NCBI GenBank assembly: GCA_945878775.1
Contig: CAMCUQ010000011.1
Span: forward strand, 1-39,575
Origin: Chthonomonas calidirosea
GTDB lineage: Bacteria > Armatimonadota > Chthonomonadetes > Chthonomonadales > Chthonomonadaceae
Direction of reading: 5' to 3'
Length of the DNA stretch: 39,575 bases
In this document: piece by piece, positions 25,247 through 32,736 of the stretch
How positions within the stretch are numbered: the stretch's first letter is position 1
Layout of the letters: every line of letters starts with the position of its first letter
The notes under the pieces: generated by a model
Seen by the model: the letters and a program-made list of their open reading frames with translations, nothing else
What the model was told of the DNA's origin: nothing
The model's database searches: none
Made by a program: the position numbers and the translations under genes

Positions 25247-26643
25247 AACGTCTGCAACGTTCGCTCCGATGGCTCTATCCGGGAATGTTGGTTAAGCGGT
25301 GGGCAGCACTCGTCGTAGTAGGCATGGGACTCTTTCTTTTTGGCATGACGGTGCGTCTCCAAGCTCCCACCCCCGAAGCGTGGTTTATAGGCAATCTCTC
25401 CGCAAAAGTGGGTCTCTTCTACACTTTTTCTGGTATCAAAGCGCTCCAGTTTGGTTTGGTGCTCTCTGTGTTGGGGGTCATGCTCTGCCTCTTTGCCTTC
25501 CTTCGCATGATCCTATCGCTCATTCAAGCCATTGATCCAGAGAGGAAAGGGAAGAGCGATCTTGCCGATGTGATCTATCAGCGGCGTATTTTGGCACATG
25601 GCAAAAGAATCGTCGTAATTGGGGGCGGAACGGGTCTTTCGACTCTTCTGCGCGGTCTCAAGCAATATACCAGCAATATCACCGCCATTGTCACCGTCGC
25701 CGACGATGGTGGCTCCTCTGGCAAGATCGTCAAACAGCTGAATATGCTCCCGCCAGGTGACATTCGGAACTGCCTTGTTGCCCTTGCAGATGACGAGACT
25801 CAGATGACGGAACTCTTTCAATACCGCTTTGGGAAGAGCGTCTACCCAGAGGGAGAACTGGCACTTGCAAAGGCAGGGGCGGCAGGAGGAGTAGGCGTAG
25901 CAGAGAATCCAGAACAGGCAATGAGCTATGGAGAGGGTCTACGGGATCACGCTTTTGGAAATCTGCTTATTGCTGCTATGTGTGCTATCAATCGAGGCGA
26001 TTTTCAAAAGGCGATACGAGAGACGAGCCGGGTTCTCAATGTGCGCGGGCGCGTCTTGCCCTCCACCGTTGAGCATATCCAACTCAAGGCAGAGATGGAG
26101 GATGGTACTTTTGTGGAGGGCGAAACGAATATCGCCTCAGTACGCAAAAAGATCAAGCGCATGATGACCGTTCCCGAAAACCCACTTCCCGCCGATGAGG
26201 TCGTGGAAGCGATAGAGACCGCCGATGTTATCGTGCTCGGTCCCGGAAGCGTCTTCACCAGTATTATCCCAAATCTGCTTGTGAAGGGGATACCCGAAGC
26301 TATCCGACGCTCTAAAGCACGCAAACTCTATGTTTGTAATGTAATGACGCAGAGGGGGGAGACGGAGGGGTATTCGGTCTTTGAGCATATCAACGCACTG
26401 GAACGCCACGCCACACAGCGGATTTTTGACTATGTGATCGTGAATACTGGGGTGCCTGCCCCGGAGGTACTAGAGCGGTATCGCAAGTCGGGAGTTGACC
26501 TTGTGGAAAATGATATTGATCGGGTACGCGCTGCGGGGTATCGTCCCCTTCAGGGTAACTTCGTCAATCAATCGGATATTGTACGTCACAATTCAGAGGT
26601 GTTGGCACGAACCATTATTCAACTTCAGACAAACAAACGCTAA
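25243..26643 (+). CDS. yvcK: YvcK/CofD-like UDP-sugar-binding protein with N-terminal membrane helices
   Basis: YvcK proteins bind UDP-GlcNAc and are needed for cell shape and growth on gluconeogenic carbon in Bacillus and for wall control in mycobacteria. The core begins near residue 118: VVIGGGTGLSTLLRGLKQY, TVADDGGSSGK, PPGDIRNCLVALAD, then LVKGIPEAI. Unlike short YvcK forms, the first 95 residues hold two TM helices (about 18-36 and 65-89), placing the core at the inner face of the membrane. It overlaps rapZ by 4 nt. The third gene of the common trio, whiA, is missing; a strong terminator follows. Identity is secure; the membrane topology is predicted. Confidence 0.9.
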   Translation: MKRLQRSLRWLYPGMLVKRWAALVVVGMGLFLFGMTVRLQAPTPEAWFIGNLSAKVGLFYTFSGIKALQFGLVLSVLGVMLCLFAFLRMILSLIQAIDPERKGKSDLADVIYQRRILAHGKRIVVIGGGTGLSTLLRGLKQYTSNITAIVTVADDGGSSGKIVKQLNMLPPGDIRNCLVALADDETQMTELFQYRFGKSVYPEGELALAKAGAAGGVGVAENPEQAMSYGEGLRDHAFGNLLIAAMCAINRGDFQKAIRETSRVLNVRGRVLPSTVEHIQLKAEMEDGTFVEGETNIASVRKKIKRMMTVPENPLPADEVVEAIETADVIVLGPGSVFTSIIPNLLVKGIPEAIRRSKARKLYVCNVMTQRGETEGYSVFEHINALERHATQRIFDYVIVNTGVPAPEVLERYRKSGVDLVENDIDRVRAAGYRPLQGNFVNQSDIVRHNSEVLARTIIQLQTNKR

Positions 26644-26704
26644 CCACCCCTCTTGCCTCCGCAGAAACCTCCGCTTCTTCAGGCCACAGACGCTCCTACA
26701 AAAT

Positions 26705-26745
26705 ACATAATGGCGGGTTCCCAAAATGGGAACCCGCCATTATGT
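26705..26745. terminator. bidirectional terminator between yvcK and glnK
   Basis: ACATAATGGCGGGTTCCC and GGGAACCCGCCATTATGT form a perfect 18-bp stem with a 5-nt loop, AAAAT. The GC-rich core is flanked by AT-rich arms, so either strand reads as hairpin plus A/T tail. It lies between convergent genes and serves both. Confidence 0.85.
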
Positions 26746-26770
26746 GTCTTAGTACTGTCTAATGGCAAAC

Positions 26771-27130
<360 letters not shown>

Positions 27131-27189
27131 TCAGAATCCTCTCAGTAGGTCGCATTGAGGGGTTCTTTGCGACAAAGTTGTCTATACCT

Positions 27190-28545
27190 TTAGTGCCCAA
27201 ACCCTTCCGGTTCCAATGTATTGGCTCCTGAAGCGGGTTCTGCGTAGCCCGACTCTCCATGCTCGCTCAAATCAAGCCCCACAATCTCATCCTCTTCCGA
27301 GACGCGCAGTCCCATCGTTGCCTTTAGAATAGAGCCTAGGATGAATGTGACAACGATAGAGTAGACAATCGCTACTCCCACGCCCAATGCCTGTTTGCCA
27401 AGCTGATCCATACTGGCGTCTGCACCTAGAGGGTTTATCAGTTTCGAACAGAATACACCCGTTAGCAACGCGCCGAGAGTTCCGCCCACACCATGCACAC
27501 CGAAGACGTCCAGAGTATCATCGTAGCCAAGCTTCGACTTCATCTTGATAGCGGTGAAACAGATCGGCGAAACGACGGCTCCAATAATGAGCGCGGCAAT
27601 GGGACCCACAAACCCAGAGGCGGGTGTGATGGCAACCAAGCCCGCGACTGCACCCGACGCAAATCCCAACGCAGTCGGCTTTTTATAGGCGATCCACTCT
27701 ACGAGTACCCAAGAGAGTCCGGCAGTAGCGGCGGCGATATGGGTTACGACGAAGGCGGAGGCAGCAAGGCTACCAGAAGCCCCCGCAGAACCCGCATTAA
27801 AGCCGAACCAACCAAACCAGAGAATACCTGTTCCGATCAATGTCATGGGTAGGTTGTGCGGTCGCGCATCTCCTGTATGACGACGTTTGCCAAGCAAAAC
27901 CGCCATCACAAGAGCCGACATTCCCGAAGAGATATGAACAACAGTTCCACCCGCAAAGTCCAGAGAACCCTTGTCGCCAAGGAAGCCTTTTGTACCTGCC
28001 AAGCCCCATACCATGTGGGCAAGAGGTGCATATACCAGTAGGCTCCAGAGTGCGATAAAGACGACATAGGTGCTGAACTTCATTCGCTCTGCCACCGCGC
28101 CACTGATAAGAGCGGGAGTGATGATGGCGAACATCAGTTGGTAGATCATGTGTACCTGATGGGGGAAGGTTGCGCTATAGTCCGCATTAACCCCTAACCC
28201 CACATCTTTAAGCCCTAGCCAACCGAAGCCTCCAATAAAGGCGTTTCCGGGAGCGAAAGCGAGACTGTAGCCGATGAGTATCCAAAGCACCGTCACTACC
28301 GAAATGGCAATGAACGACTTCATCAGCATATTCAGAATGTTGCGCCCCCGCACCATTCCACCATAAAATAGTGCCAACCCTGGGGTCATAAAAAGCACTA
28401 ATGCAGAGGAGGTCAACATCCAGGCAGTATCGCCTGTATCTATTTTAGATGCGGTTGCATCTTGTGCAAAGGCACTCCTACCTAGTAGGAGGAGCAGACT
28501 CGTCAGCGCGAAAGTCTGCCAAGTACGATGATTTCTTGCAGCCAC
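27190..28545 (-). CDS. amt: ammonium transporter Amt
   Basis: This is a trimeric ammonium channel/transporter of the inner membrane. The track ORF begins at 28617, but GTG at 28545 has GAAGGAG at good distance and starts a normal signal peptide (TFALTSLLLLLGRSAFAQ), giving 451 residues. Family features are GDTAWMLTSSALVLFMTPGLALFYGGMVR, GNAFIGG, DFAGGTVVHISSG with one pore His, and DVFGVHGVGGTLGALLTG with the other; about 11 TM helices follow the leader. The C-terminal tail contains DLSEHGESGY, as in PII-gated Amts. glnK follows and an ANTAR regulator gene precedes, so it is plausibly controlled by both. The leader hairpins are listed separately. Confidence 0.95.
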   Translation of the reverse strand: MAARNHRTWQTFALTSLLLLLGRSAFAQDATASKIDTGDTAWMLTSSALVLFMTPGLALFYGGMVRGRNILNMLMKSFIAISVVTVLWILIGYSLAFAPGNAFIGGFGWLGLKDVGLGVNADYSATFPHQVHMIYQLMFAIITPALISGAVAERMKFSTYVVFIALWSLLVYAPLAHMVWGLAGTKGFLGDKGSLDFAGGTVVHISSGMSALVMAVLLGKRRHTGDARPHNLPMTLIGTGILWFGWFGFNAGSAGASGSLAASAFVVTHIAAATAGLSWVLVEWIAYKKPTALGFASGAVAGLVAITPASGFVGPIAALIIGAVVSPICFTAIKMKSKLGYDDTLDVFGVHGVGGTLGALLTGVFCSKLINPLGADASMDQLGKQALGVGVAIVYSIVVTFILGSILKATMGLRVSEEDEIVGLDLSEHGESGYAEPASGANTLEPEGFGH

Positions 28546-28679
28546 GGTTCCAATCTCCTTCGTTGAGTACCCGGTAGTTTCCACTGCTTGTTGGAAACAA
28601 ATAGTGGGCACGGTCATCGTGTGTGGGTCTCTTGTTGTATCCGGGGCGCCAAAGTAGTGAAACGCCCTCTTTTGGTTGA

Positions 28680-28758
28680 CTGCCCACGGTTCTGTGGGGC
28701 AGAGTTCAGAAAATTCCGATTTCGGTCTCTTCTGTATCGCAGGCAGTCACGTGCCTGC
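28680..28758 (-). promoter_or_regulatory. amt leader with two hexaloop hairpins, candidate ANTAR target
   Basis: In minus-strand order, hairpin 1 (28739-28758) is GCAGGCA-CGUGAC-UGCCUGC, 7 bp with a 6-nt loop. Hairpin 2 (28680-28702) pairs CUGCCCCAC with GUGGGCAG, 8 bp with one bulged C, around a 6-nt loop, AGAACC. ANTAR proteins are known to bind paired hexaloop hairpins with conserved A1 and G4. Hairpin 1 matches only G4 and hairpin 2 only A1, and the 36-nt spacing is long. A weak GGGCG/CGCCC stem follows downstream. The element lies just after the ANTAR gene and before amt. Confidence 0.45.
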
Positions 28759-28762
28759 AAAT

Positions 28763-29368
28763 CTAGGTTTTCTTGCGCGGTTTGGGCGGAAGGTTCAACT
28801 CTGCGGTGAGTATAATCGCCTCTGCTACCTCTTTAACCGCACGATTGGTCGTCAGTGCTTGCGCTTGTAGACGCCTCCATGCCTCTTTTTCCTCTATCTC
28901 GCTACGCTCCATGAGTATTTTCTTGGCGCGATCCACGAGGCGATTTGTTTCTAGCCTCTCTTGAACGCTATCAAGTGCGCCCTCTAGGGCAACCAACTCC
29001 CTATAGCGGGTCATCGCGATCTCAATGGTTGGTTGTAGCTCTTGTTGTCGAAAGGGCTTCACGAGGTAGGAGAGTACTCCTGCACGGGTCGCTTGTTCTA
29101 TCATGGGGACATCGCTATAGGCAGTGAGCATAATTAACGCTCCTACCCGCTCTTTGCCAAGGGCTTCTGCCACCTCCAAGCCGCTCTTGCGGGGCATCAT
29201 AATATCGAGGAGAATGACATCAGGGCGAAGAGTTCTGGCGAGTTGAATAGCGGTTTCGCCGTTATCAGCTTCACCCACGACCTTGTGTCCAAGGCTCTCC
29301 AGCGTAGCCTTCAAATCAAGTCGAGTTACGGCGTCATCGTCCGCAATCAAAATACGGGCTTGTTGCAT
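28763..29368 (-). CDS. ANTAR-domain response regulator (AmiR/NasR type)
   Basis: A receiver domain (about residues 5-118) has the acidic pocket DDD at 10-12, the phospho-acceptor Asp55 in LLDIMMP, Thr in MLTAYS and Lys in YLVKPF. A helical linker with coiled-coil character leads to a C-terminal ANTAR domain (about 128-188, with VDRAKKILMERSEIEEKEAWRRL). ANTAR proteins act on RNA by antitermination. The architecture equals Rv1626-like proteins and EutV. It precedes amt and glnK on the same strand, 217 nt upstream of amt, which suggests nitrogen-linked control. No histidine kinase is adjacent, so its partner is encoded elsewhere. Confidence 0.92.
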   Translation of the reverse strand: MQQARILIADDDAVTRLDLKATLESLGHKVVGEADNGETAIQLARTLRPDVILLDIMMPRKSGLEVAEALGKERVGALIMLTAYSDVPMIEQATRAGVLSYLVKPFRQQELQPTIEIAMTRYRELVALEGALDSVQERLETNRLVDRAKKILMERSEIEEKEAWRRLQAQALTTNRAVKEVAEAIILTAELNLPPKPRKKT

Positions 29369-29520
29369 AAGGGGTATCTTCCTCTAGCGATTCGGGTGTT
29401 CTGTTTGGTTTCTACGGCATGGAAAACTGATCCTGCTAAAAGCAAGAACAAAAAAATACACCACGAAGGTGATTTAGGTGAGATTCGGTAGAAAAGAGTC
29501 GTGAGGAGAAGATAAACGCG

Positions 29521-29583
29521 TCACCCAAATAGACCAGCGAAGGCAATCTTTGCCTTGTGCAGGATACTCGGCACGTTCATCAT
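29521..29583 (-). CDS. 20-codon leader ORF upstream of the ANTAR regulator
   Basis: The ORF starts at ATGATG only about 13 nt after the predicted transcription start and encodes MMNVPSILHKAKIAFAGLFG before TGA. No Shine-Dalgarno is visible, so translation would be near-leaderless. AAGGCA/TGCCTT (29540-29556) forms a hairpin inside it. About 150 nt then separate it from the regulator gene. It could be a leader peptide or a chance ORF; no repeated amino acid suggests a classical attenuator. Confidence 0.3.
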   Translation of the reverse strand: MMNVPSILHKAKIAFAGLFG

Positions 29584-29602
29584 TGAAACGGGAGTGATTA
29601 AA

Positions 29603-29631
29603 AGTATAACAAAATCCCTAGCGAAAGTCAA
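29603..29631 (-). promoter_or_regulatory. sigma70-type promoter of the ANTAR-amt-glnK cluster
   Basis: On the minus strand TTGACT (29626-29631) and TATACT (29603-29608) are separated by exactly 17 nt, the best -35/-10 pair in the window. A start near 29596 gives a leader of about 228 nt before the regulator. A dyad, GATTCT/AGAATC (29644-29665), lies just upstream of the -35. The leader also contains CACC/GGTG followed by TATTTTTTTG near 29453-29470, a weak terminator-like element. Confidence 0.8.
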
Positions 29632-29776
29632 CAGCAATTCCAAGATTCTGCAAAAAAAGAGAATCCTGCACGAGATAACTTCTTTTGTTAGCAGTAGCAA
29701 ATGCACTCAAACAAAAGAGAGTGTGTAGGAATAAGGGAGATTTACTGGAAGAACTGCCAGAGGGTAGGAGGCTCCT

Positions 29777-32266
29777 CTAGTCGTCATCCTCTTGCGCCAA
29801 CCTCCTCGAAACTCCCCCCGTTGGAGAATAAAGAATGCGACGGTTTATACTCGGATAAGGGACTGATGTCCCTTTGATACTGTGCCACAGAATGCGATTG
29901 AGGGATGCCACCTGCTCTGCTGTGAGGTGATCCGGAATCGAAAAATCCATCTTTGCGGAATCCTGTGCGCCGTAGGCTGTCACCCTGTTCTTCGCGAGGA
30001 GGTCAATACCAGGTGGTAGAGCCGTGTAAGGTGTGAAATCCGGCTTATTGGTGAAGGCATTGTACATGGGGGTGCTTGCCGCGTCGTACTGACTCATGGG
30101 AGGAAGTCCCAGGATCAGCTCCATGGTGCGTAGCATCGAAACGGTGTTATAATTCGTGCTAACTACTTTACCTGTACGCGTATAGGGTGAAATGATATAG
30201 GCGGTAGTGCGATGTGCCTCCACATGGTCGGGACCATCTTGCCCATCATCCTCAATCACAAAAATCGCCATCTGTTTCCAATATTTGCTATGGGAGCAGG
30301 CATCGACGATTCGCCCTACCCCTTGATCGTTGGAGGCGACACAGGCTTGTGGTGTAAAAGCGTTCGGTGTGGTTCCGCGCGTGTGGTCTTCGCGCAGCGT
30401 CATAATGATAAAGCGGGGCAAGTTGTTCTTCCGCTCGTACTCTTTGAGGTTACGAATGAATATGTCGGCGTTCTCTGTATCTCGCCTGTCCCAGAAGCCC
30501 TTGCGCCAGACTTCTGGCATATTTTGTTCCGTGTTGGGAGTCGTCCATGTGAAGTAGTAGGAGGCAAACGAGAGTCCAAACTTCGCGCAAACGTCCCAAA
30601 TGCGCCCAACAGGAGGGAAGAGATCGCGGTCTGAGAGTGCCCAAGCCGCACGCCCTGAGTAGGAGAGCATCCAACTCCGCTCCCCAATATCGGTTCCATA
30701 CGCCGCAGTACTCCAGGGATGACCATTGCCGGAGACATCACCATTGCAATAGGTGTTATCGAGTGTGATGAACTGGCGCGACAACTCATGGAGGTTGGGT
30801 GTCACTTTTTCGCCAAAGAGGGTGAGGTCAGGGTCTCCATTACCACGCGGTTTGCCGTTCTTATCTTTGAGGTCTCCCAGCACCTGATCGTAGGTTCGGT
30901 TCTCTTTGATTATATACAGAACATACTTGATGGGAGAAGGGTCTCCGAGGCGTGAGGGAATGGGGTTTGTTCCCCGCTTTGGCGTTCCTTTGGGGTTTAT
31001 GATTAGTGCATCTCGATAAGGTGTGTTCGCCATTACTTGGCGTGTGTAGGTTCCCAGTTGTTGGTCTGTGGGAATGGAGAGTGTGGAGAGCAACCCATAC
31101 ATAAGAGTTCCCACGTAGACATAAGATCGCTTCCCTTTCGCCTCTGGCGGAAAGAGCTTGGGTGAGTTTGGTCCAGTTCCCATTCCTTTACCGCTTCCGA
31201 TGAAGAGGTTTTTGCCGTTTGGAGCGAGGCAAACGAGGGTAGGATACCAGCCCGTCGGAATGAAGCCCATCACGTGGCTTCTGTTTGGCTTGGTGACATC
31301 TATCACCGCCACATCGTTATTATCGGAGTTCGCCACATAGAGAGTTTTGCCATCGGGGCTGAGGGCAAGCGCATTTGGGGTAGTTCCTGCGGGAGATTTT
31401 GGGGTGAGGCTCACCGCAATCCGCTCTCTGGTCTCCCCTGTCTTTGGGTCTATGGCAAGCACACTGTCGCTATTACCGCAAGAGACGAAAAGGCGTCCAT
31501 CGGGAGTAAAGAGCATATCGTTTGGATGCTTCTCTGTGCGAATAGATTTAATAGGGGTGAGATCAGAGGTCTTTAGGATCGCGATTTTGCCAAGTGCGCC
31601 CTCTGTGATATAGAGTTCCTCTCCTTTGGGTGAGAGGCGAAGGCAGTAGGGATGTGCGTTCTCTTCTAATATTTTCTGACGGATTACGGTTCCATTGGAC
31701 AAGTTGAGGGCAAAGATTGTGTCGGAGGCGAAATTGGCGACAAAGAGCGTCTTCCCGTCCTTTGAGAGTGCAAGCCCTGAGACGAGTGCCTGCTTTTTCT
31801 CTTTTCCCTTCTCGCGCTTTGGAACCAAGCCGGGGAGAACAAAGGCACTGGCAGGGTAAAACTTCCCATCAGCTCCTTTATCAAAGGTGTGGACTTTAGG
31901 ATCACCGCCCCCAGAGGCATAAAGCCGATTACCCTCTTTTGACCAAGCGATTCCGTTCCACGTCTTTGCAACCTTCAATTCTTGACGGAGCGCACCTGTT
32001 TTCGCATCGAGAAGATAGATGTGGTGTGCGTTGTAACCGGCATTTGTGAGAGCAAAGAGGCTCTTATCGGGGGAGAGGGCGCACCCCAGAAGCATATCAC
32101 CCACTTTTTGGTGGGTTCCTGCCGGGGTCAATTTCCAACCGTTGTGTAGGGTTGAGGAGGCTCTCACCTTTTCACTTTTCTGCACCCTGTTGGCATCTAC
32201 GCCTGTCTGTGACAAAAAAAGGAACCCAACTGCTATCATACCAAAAACCGCTCTGCGTTGCTGCAT
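29777..32266 (-). CDS. YVTN beta-propeller / phosphoesterase fusion protein, exported
   Basis: I prefer the ATG at 32266 (MQQRRAVFGMIAVGFLFL), 6 nt after AGGAG, which starts a signal peptide; the track ORF opens 18 codons earlier. Residues of about 50-400 are a seven-bladed YVTN/cytochrome-cd1-like propeller with repeated LSPDGKTLYVANS-type units. From about 455 a phosphoesterase (acid-phosphatase-like, PF04185-type) domain follows: IIKENRTYDQVLGDL, NTYCNGDVSGNGHPWS and IEDDGQDGPDHVEAHR. The combination is known in acidobacteria, planctomycetes and relatives, but the substrate is not established. It is a monocistronic-looking gene with a large hairpin just before its ribosome site. Confidence 0.85.
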   Translation of the reverse strand: MQQRRAVFGMIAVGFLFLSQTGVDANRVQKSEKVRASSTLHNGWKLTPAGTHQKVGDMLLGCALSPDKSLFALTNAGYNAHHIYLLDAKTGALRQELKVAKTWNGIAWSKEGNRLYASGGGDPKVHTFDKGADGKFYPASAFVLPGLVPKREKGKEKKQALVSGLALSKDGKTLFVANFASDTIFALNLSNGTVIRQKILEENAHPYCLRLSPKGEELYITEGALGKIAILKTSDLTPIKSIRTEKHPNDMLFTPDGRLFVSCGNSDSVLAIDPKTGETRERIAVSLTPKSPAGTTPNALALSPDGKTLYVANSDNNDVAVIDVTKPNRSHVMGFIPTGWYPTLVCLAPNGKNLFIGSGKGMGTGPNSPKLFPPEAKGKRSYVYVGTLMYGLLSTLSIPTDQQLGTYTRQVMANTPYRDALIINPKGTPKRGTNPIPSRLGDPSPIKYVLYIIKENRTYDQVLGDLKDKNGKPRGNGDPDLTLFGEKVTPNLHELSRQFITLDNTYCNGDVSGNGHPWSTAAYGTDIGERSWMLSYSGRAAWALSDRDLFPPVGRIWDVCAKFGLSFASYYFTWTTPNTEQNMPEVWRKGFWDRRDTENADIFIRNLKEYERKNNLPRFIIMTLREDHTRGTTPNAFTPQACVASNDQGVGRIVDACSHSKYWKQMAIFVIEDDGQDGPDHVEAHRTTAYIISPYTRTGKVVSTNYNTVSMLRTMELILGLPPMSQYDAASTPMYNAFTNKPDFTPYTALPPGIDLLAKNRVTAYGAQDSAKMDFSIPDHLTAEQVASLNRILWHSIKGTSVPYPSINRRILYSPTGGVSRRLAQEDDD

Positions 32267-32284
32267 CATTCTCTCCTGTGAAAC

Positions 32285-32326
32285 TACAAGATGCACCAAA
32301 GCCACTTTGCGCCGGTGCATCTTGTA
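32285..32326 (-). promoter_or_regulatory. 13-bp hairpin directly upstream of the propeller gene ribosome site
   Basis: TACAAGATGCACC and GGTGCATCTTGTA pair perfectly over 13 bp; the 16-nt loop contains a nested AAAG/CTTT. It ends about 8 nt before the AGGAG of the propeller gene and is not followed by a U-tract, so it is more like a 5'-UTR structure than a terminator. A smaller hairpin, GAAGCC/GGCTTC (32358-32375), lies just upstream at the end of the decayed gene. Confidence 0.5.
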
Positions 32327-32373
32327 CTATTTTACTCTACTTTTGAATGAATTATGAGAAGCCTTGATGGGCT

Positions 32374-32645
32374 TCACTCTGGCTTTTCAAGTGGACTGAA
32401 TACTCCTATTAGGTTTGAGTTCGCTTCAAGTATACGTTCTGCATGTTATGAACGAGTAAAGAGAACAATAAATTCTTGTGAAGGGTCGATACCGAACCGC
32501 TTCACGGAGGCTATTGGGTCTTCACACGTAGCACCGACACAGAATACGCAGGAAAGGTCTGATCAAAGCCCACTCACCCCTTTGCTTGTCCCCAAAAAGG
32601 GGCTAGAAGAGCAAGAGCGATAATCGCAACTCTTCTTGACTTCAA
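32374..32645 (-). pseudogene. decayed gene for a small secreted protein
   Basis: No intact ORF exists on this strand, but coding-like pieces line up. From TTG 32645 a signal-peptide-like segment (VAIIALALLAPFWGQAKG) ends at TGA (32574). In the +1-shifted frame SVKRFGIDPSQEFIVLF runs to TAA (32446), and beyond it HAERILEANSNLIGVF continues in frame to TGA at 32374. Two stops and one frame change would rebuild a protein of roughly 90 residues. I do not recognise it. The plus-strand track ORF at 32354-32623 is less convincing. Chance open frames remain possible. Confidence 0.4.
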
Positions 32646-32736
32646 TGTACTCGCACGCTCCCTTTTGCAACGCTGATCAGGGTCACTTTTACCCTCGCTA
32701 TACCTTCCTGAGTGAGGGGGAAGGGTTTGGGCAGGG

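Noticed and set aside
32354-32623. 89-aa plus-strand ORF in the gap between Roco and propeller genes
   Set aside because: No ribosome site and no recognisable features; the minus-strand fragments explain this interval better.
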